Below, piece by piece: positions 6,983 to 14,220 of a stretch of DNA of 14,220 nucleotides. This stretch comes from Gammaproteobacteria bacterium (GTDB lineage: Bacteria; Pseudomonadota; Gammaproteobacteria; Xanthomonadales; Xanthomonadaceae), in contig JAAZHF010000108.1 in the NCBI GenBank assembly GCA_012510865.1, positions 1 through 14,220 on the forward strand, given 5' to 3'. The notes beneath the pieces are model-generated. The model searched no databases. It was given only the letters and a program-made list of their open reading frames with translations, and was not told the origin of the DNA. Position 1 is the stretch's first letter, and each line of letters begins with the position of its first letter. The position numbers and the translations under genes were made by a program.

Positions 6983-7615
6983 ATGCACGCCATCCTCGAC
7001 AACCTGCCCCTTCCCGCCGCCGCCCCCGGCCGCGCCCGCCGCCACCGCATCGCCGGCCGCGACCCCGATCCGCGCAGCGTCGACCGCTTCCAGAGCGTCG
7101 CCCGCGCACTGGCGGCGCGCGGCGAAGTGCCTGCCCTGGACGGCATCGCCAGCGCCGCCCGCTGCCTCACCCAGCGCTATGCCGGCCACGCCCGGGTGCC
7201 CTGCATCCGCCAGCGCAGCCGCTGCCTGCAGGCGCTGCGCATGCTCGTCCGCGACCCCGGCTGGTCGCTGTCGCCCGAGCAGGTGGAGCGCATCGCCCTG
7301 ATCGCCGACTACGCGCGCGGCGACCATCGCCTGGTCCCCGACGCCATGCCGCTGGTCGGCGGGCTCGACACCGCGGTCCTGGTCGACATCGCCTGGCCCT
7401 CGCTGTCCGCGGACGCCGAGGCCTACCTCGACTACCGGCGCCTCCGCCTCGAGGAAGCCCGCCTGCGCGGCGAGCGGCCCGGCCTGTTCGACTTCGACCG
7501 CGAAGCCTGGCTGGCCGCGCGCAGCGCGGAAATCGCACTGCGCGCGCACGTCGCCATGCGCGGTGCGCAGAGCTACCTCCCGGGCGCCGCCGCCCCGCTG
7601 TTCCGGGTCCAGTGA
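6983..7615 (+). CDS. YkvA/DUF1232-like domain protein
   Basis: The product is 210 residues and its function is unknown. A segment near residues 103-137 reads RIALIADYARGDHRLVPDAMPLVGGLDTAVLVDIAWP. The pattern PD..P..GGLD followed by a hydrophobic stretch resembles the YkvA (DUF1232) signature (..LIPD.IP..G.LDD..). The surrounding sequence is helical and Arg/Leu/Ala-rich, with no clear signal peptide and only a short, weak hydrophobic segment after the motif. The ATG at 6983 is supported by GGAG at 6973-6976, six bases upstream. The frame is open further upstream (to 6782), but that part overlaps the divergent control region. It is transcribed away from the TPR regulator, which may control it (inference), and ends just before a strong hairpin and dnaE. 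Assignment to YkvA rests on the one motif and would need a profile search. Confidence 0.72.
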   Translation: MHAILDNLPLPAAAPGRARRHRIAGRDPDPRSVDRFQSVARALAARGEVPALDGIASAARCLTQRYAGHARVPCIRQRSRCLQALRMLVRDPGWSLSPEQVERIALIADYARGDHRLVPDAMPLVGGLDTAVLVDIAWPSLSADAEAYLDYRRLRLEEARLRGERPGLFDFDREAWLAARSAEIALRAHVAMRGAQSYLPGAAAPLFRVQ

Positions 7616-7621
7616 ACGGCG

Positions 7622-7664
7622 CCCCCGCGCGGACGGGACTGTCAAGTCCTTGTCCGCACGGGGG
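7622..7664 (+). terminator. Long GC-rich hairpin between the YkvA-like gene and dnaE
   Basis: This near-continuous inverted repeat of about 18 pairs starts 6 bases after the YkvA-like stop codon. CCCCCG (7622-7627) pairs with CGGGGG (7659-7664). After a C/A mismatch, GCGGAC (7629-7634) pairs with GTCCGC (7652-7657), and GGACT (7636-7640) pairs with AGTCC (7645-7649) around the loop GTCA. There is no T-tract after it. It could end transcription of the upstream gene. It also covers the -35 box of the candidate dnaE promoter, so it may instead be, or also be, a protein-binding dyad. Confidence 0.5.
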
Positions 7665-7678
7665 CCGGACCCTACCCT
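7650..7678 (+). promoter_or_regulatory. Candidate dnaE promoter
   Basis: TTGTCC (7650-7655) is followed by a 17-base spacer and TACCCT (7673-7678), a fair match to the housekeeping sigma pattern TTGACA-N17-TANNNT used in GC-rich gammaproteobacteria. Transcription would start near 7685, giving a leader of about 18 bases before the dnaE ATG, with no Shine-Dalgarno sequence. The -35 box lies inside the 3' arm of the hairpin at 7622-7664. Confidence 0.45.
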
Positions 7679-7702
7679 GCGGACTGCACCCGCGGTTCCG
7701 CA

Positions 7703-11269
<3,567 letters not shown>

Positions 11270-11529
11270 CGCACGCGGGCACCGGTGCCTCGTCCCGACG
11301 GGGTGCCCCTTCGCCGGGGACGGGCTGCAGCTCGGTAGGGATGGTCGCCTGGTTCATCGCAGTCACCTGACTGTCCGGGGGAGTCGCCAGCTTCGGGGGC
11401 GAGCGTTGCCGCCGGCGTTGGAACAGGCGTTTGAACCGTACCCCGGCGGCGTTGGAAATGGCCGTCCCGCACCCACGGGCGCGTTCGCTCCCGCGTGGGG
11501 GGATCCCGGAGCGGAGCGGAGCGCACCGC
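11270..11529. promoter_or_regulatory. dnaE-to-hydrolase intergenic region with repeats and dyad
   Basis: This 260-base region holds several signals. A 12-base palindrome GGCACCGGTGCC (11278-11289) and a stem CGTCCC/GGGACG (11291-11296, 11317-11322), enclosing a smaller GGGG/CCCC stem, lie just after dnaE and may end its transcript. The dyad CAGTCA-CC-TGACTG is at 11360-11373. Three related sites follow: GCGTTGGAA (11415), GCGTTTGAA (11427) and GCGTTGGAA (11449), spaced 12 and 22 bases. A leader stem CCCAC/GTGGG (11472-11476, 11495-11499) precedes GGAGC repeated three times at 11508-11522. No convincing -35/-10 pair was found. Confidence 0.5.
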
Positions 11530-12966
11530 ATGCCAGATGTCCGGATCCGCCTGTGCGGCGCGCCCGCGATCCTGTGCGACGGCAAGCCGCTTGACCTGCC
11601 GGCGTCGCGCAAGACCCGGGCACTGCTGTTCCTGCTCCTCCGCTCGCGCCGCCAATGGCACCGGGAACAGCTGTGCGACCTGTTCTGGGGCGTTCCCAAC
11701 GACCCGCGCGCGGCCCTGCGCTGGTCGCTTTCCAAGCTCAGGAAGACCCTCGGGGAGCGCGCGGACTGGCTCGTGGCCCGCGGGGACCTGGTCTCCTGCG
11801 AGGCTCCCGCGGCGCGGGTGGACGTCGACGAGATGCGCGCGGCCGTCGCCGGCGGTGTGCCGGACGCCCGCATCCTCGAACTCGCCGAGGAGGCCCTGGC
11901 ACCCTCCCTGCCCGACCTCGACCTGCACCGCTGCCCGGGCTTCGCCGCGTGGCTGGCCAGCGAGCGCGCGGCCTGCGACCACGTCCGCGCCCGCATCCTG
12001 CTCCGCGCCGCCGCCCTGCCCGGTGCACCGCCGGGGCGCGGGCTGCTGTACCGCCAGGCCGCCGCGGAGGCGGACCCGGGCGCGACGGCTCCCGATGCGG
12101 CACGGGACCCGGACGCGGCGTGGCCGCAGCTGGTGCGCTACCGCACCACGCCCGACGCGGTCCGCATCGCCTATGCCTGCACCGGCGAGGGACCGGTCCT
12201 GGTCAAGACCGCGAACTGGCTGAACCACCTCGAGCTCGACTGGAGCAGCCCGCTGTGGGGAATGCTGGTCCGCGAGCTCTCGGCGCGGCACCGGCTTGTG
12301 CGCTACGACGAACGTGGCAACGGCCTGTCGCAGTGGGACGTCGAGGACATCGGCTTCGATGCCTTCGTGCGCGACCTGGAGGTCGTGGTGGACGGACTCG
12401 GGCTCGAGCGCTTTCCGCTCCTCGGCGTGTCCCAGGGCTGCGCCGTCTCGGTCGAGTACGCGGCGCGGCATCCCGGGCGCGTCAGCGCGCTGGTCCTGGT
12501 CGGAGGCTACGCGAGCGGCTGGCGCGTCACCGGCGATGCGCGCACCCGCGCCGAACGCGAAGCCACCATCACCCTGGTGCGCCACGGCTGGGGCCAGGAC
12601 AACCCGGCCTACCGGCAGATCTTCTCGCACAGCTTCTTTCCGTCCGGGACGCCGGCCGAACTGGACTGGTTCAACGAGTTCCAGCGCCGCACCGCACCGG
12701 CGGCCAACGCCGTGCGCTTCCTCGAAGCCTTCTCGACCATCGACGTCCGCCACCGGCTGGGCGACGTCGCGGCGCGCACCCTGGTCATCCATTCACGGCG
12801 GGACCAGCGGGTGCCTTTCGAGCAGGCGGCGGCGCTGGCGTCGGGCATCCCCGACGCGGAGCTGGTCACGCTGGACAGCGACAGCCACCTGCCCCTGGAC
12901 CGGGAGCCGGCCCACGCCCACATGCTGCAGAGCATCCTGCGCTTCCTGGCCGCGGCCCCGGGCTGA
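11530..12966 (+). CDS. SARP/OmpR-type winged-helix regulator fused to alpha/beta hydrolase
   Basis: The product is 478 residues. Residues 3-95 form a winged helix of the SARP/OmpR kind ([58 protein letters not shown]). Residues ~112-165 look like a shortened bacterial transcriptional activation domain ([21 protein letters not shown]). After a Pro/Ala linker, residues ~203-475 are an alpha/beta hydrolase: [19 protein letters not shown], the oxyanion-side motif [23 protein letters not shown], nucleophile elbow GVSQG with Ser301, Asp425 in HSRRDQRVP and His453 in SDSHLP. The triad is complete, so catalysis is plausible, though the domain may act as a ligand sensor. Hydrolases of this subtype are known fused to regulators or cyclase domains. 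There is no membrane segment, so it should be cytoplasmic. The ATG at 11530 has GGAG at 11518-11521, eight bases upstream; a TTG at 11431 would add 33 unrelated residues. Substrate and target genes are unknown. Confidence 0.9.
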   Translation: MPDVRIRLCGAPAILCDGKPLDLPASRKTRALLFLLLRSRRQWHREQLCDLFWGVPNDPRAALRWSLSKLRKTLGERADWLVARGDLVSCEAPAARVDVDEMRAAVAGGVPDARILELAEEALAPSLPDLDLHRCPGFAAWLASERAACDHVRARILLRAAALPGAPPGRGLLYRQAAAEADPGATAPDAARDPDAAWPQLVRYRTTPDAVRIAYACTGEGPVLVKTANWLNHLELDWSSPLWGMLVRELSARHRLVRYDERGNGLSQWDVEDIGFDAFVRDLEVVVDGLGLERFPLLGVSQGCAVSVEYAARHPGRVSALVLVGGYASGWRVTGDARTRAEREATITLVRHGWGQDNPAYRQIFSHSFFPSGTPAELDWFNEFQRRTAPAANAVRFLEAFSTIDVRHRLGDVAARTLVIHSRRDQRVPFEQAAALASGIPDAELVTLDSDSHLPLDREPAHAHMLQSILRFLAAAPG

Positions 12967-13014
12967 GCCGGCCCGCCCGCGGCGCGCCCGGGGCAAGCCG
13001 GCCGCCGACTCGGA

Positions 13015-13020
13015 TAGACT
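13015..13020 (+). promoter_or_regulatory. Candidate accA -10 box
   Basis: TAGACT, 26 bases before the accA ATG, matches TANNNT and is the best -10 candidate in the 80-base gap after the hydrolase gene. No recognisable -35 is found 16-18 bases upstream (GGCAAG at 12992-12997 is poor). Transcription would start near 13027 and the leader of about 20 bases has no Shine-Dalgarno sequence. The same gap carries AGCCGGCC at 12966-12973 and again at 12996-13003, whose GCCGGC cores could pair as a weak stem after the hydrolase gene. Confidence 0.35.
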
Positions 13021-13046
13021 GGCCTTTTCCCGAACCCAGCCGCCGC

Positions 13047-14006
<960 letters not shown>

Positions 14007-14023
14007 GCTCGGCGGGCGGCGCG

Positions 14024-14220
14024 GTGGACCACGCCCTGCCGGACGCGATCCTCGAAGTCCCCGACGACGGCGCCGCGGCGCCGGTGGTCGTCGCCTTCAG
14101 CGGCGGCCTCGACTCCAGCGTCCTGCTGCACGCGCTGGCCGCCCGGCCTGCCCTCCGCGGCCGCGGCCTGCGCGCCCTGCACGTCCACCACGGCCTCCAT
14201 CCCGACGCGGATGCCTGGGC
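14024..14220 (+). CDS. tilS: tRNA(Ile)-lysidine synthase TilS, N-terminal fragment
   Basis: The gene runs off the window after 65 codons. TilS is an ATP-dependent N-type enzyme that converts cytidine 34 of the tRNA-Ile CAU anticodon to lysidine, switching its amino acid and codon identity. The fragment carries the PP-loop motif SGGLDS (from 14099) in [18 protein letters not shown], followed by [17 protein letters not shown], which matches the conserved HxxHGL..A..W region of the family. The most likely start is GTG at 14024, 17 bases after accA; no ATG is available and the ribosome binding site is a weak GGCGG, so the start is provisional. Location directly after accA agrees with the order known in Xanthomonas relatives. 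Confidence 0.88.
   Translation, partial: MDHALPDAILEVPDDGAAAPVVVAFSGGLDSSVLLHALAARPALRGRGLRALHVHHGLHPDADAW

Noticed and set aside
11431..11529. N-terminal extension of the hydrolase fusion from TTG at 11431
   Set aside because: The added residues do not resemble the winged-helix family, overlap the direct repeats, and the ATG at 11530 has a good GGAG site.

Overview
This is a window of very GC-rich (roughly 70%) bacterial chromosome. It carries the outer-membrane/lipid A cluster bamA-lpxD-fabZ-lpxA-lpxB-rnhB, followed by dnaE, accA and tilS. This gene order, the strong GC codon bias and the protein details point to a gammaproteobacterium of the Lysobacterales (Xanthomonadaceae/Lysobacteraceae: Xanthomonas, Lysobacter, Luteimonas and relatives). 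That assignment is inferred from gene order and sequence character, not from a database search.

Region 1 (1-4445, + strand) is a tight operon-like run. The 3' end of bamA is followed 19 bases later by lpxD. Then fabZ, lpxA, lpxB and rnhB follow, each start overlapping the previous stop by 4-8 bases. The products insert outer-membrane proteins (BamA), make and acylate the lipid A precursor (LpxA, LpxD, LpxB), supply the 3-hydroxyacyl-ACP branch point (FabZ) and remove misincorporated ribonucleotides (RNase HII). No skp gene lies between bamA and lpxD.

Region 2 (4446-7702) interrupts the ancestral rnhB-dnaE neighbourhood. On the - strand it holds a tiny basic, disordered protein of 46 residues (4464-4604) and a 700-residue CadC-like membrane regulator: OmpR-type winged helix, one membrane helix, TolB/FlgO-like domain, TPRs. 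Divergent from the regulator is a + strand gene for a YkvA/DUF1232-like protein. Their shared 181-base intergenic region is full of inverted and direct repeats and contains no TA dinucleotide. A long hairpin (7622-7664) ends the region and overlaps the -35 of a candidate dnaE promoter.

Region 3 (7703-11269) is dnaE, the replicative polymerase alpha subunit, with its catalytic aspartates and a clamp-binding motif intact.

Region 4 (11270-13046) interrupts dnaE-accA. It encodes a 478-residue fusion of a SARP/OmpR-type DNA-binding domain to an alpha/beta hydrolase with a complete Ser-Asp-His triad. The leader upstream holds spaced direct repeats and a 14-base dyad. A possible small antisense ORF overlaps the end of dnaE.

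Region 5 (13047-14220) is accA (carboxyltransferase alpha) and the 5' end of tilS.

The core genes are ordinary in content. The points of interest are the two inserted islands, each with a one-component winged-helix regulator of different output architecture, the unusual GRR motif in RNase HII, a Met at the LpxA acyl-length ruler position, and the structured intergenic regions.
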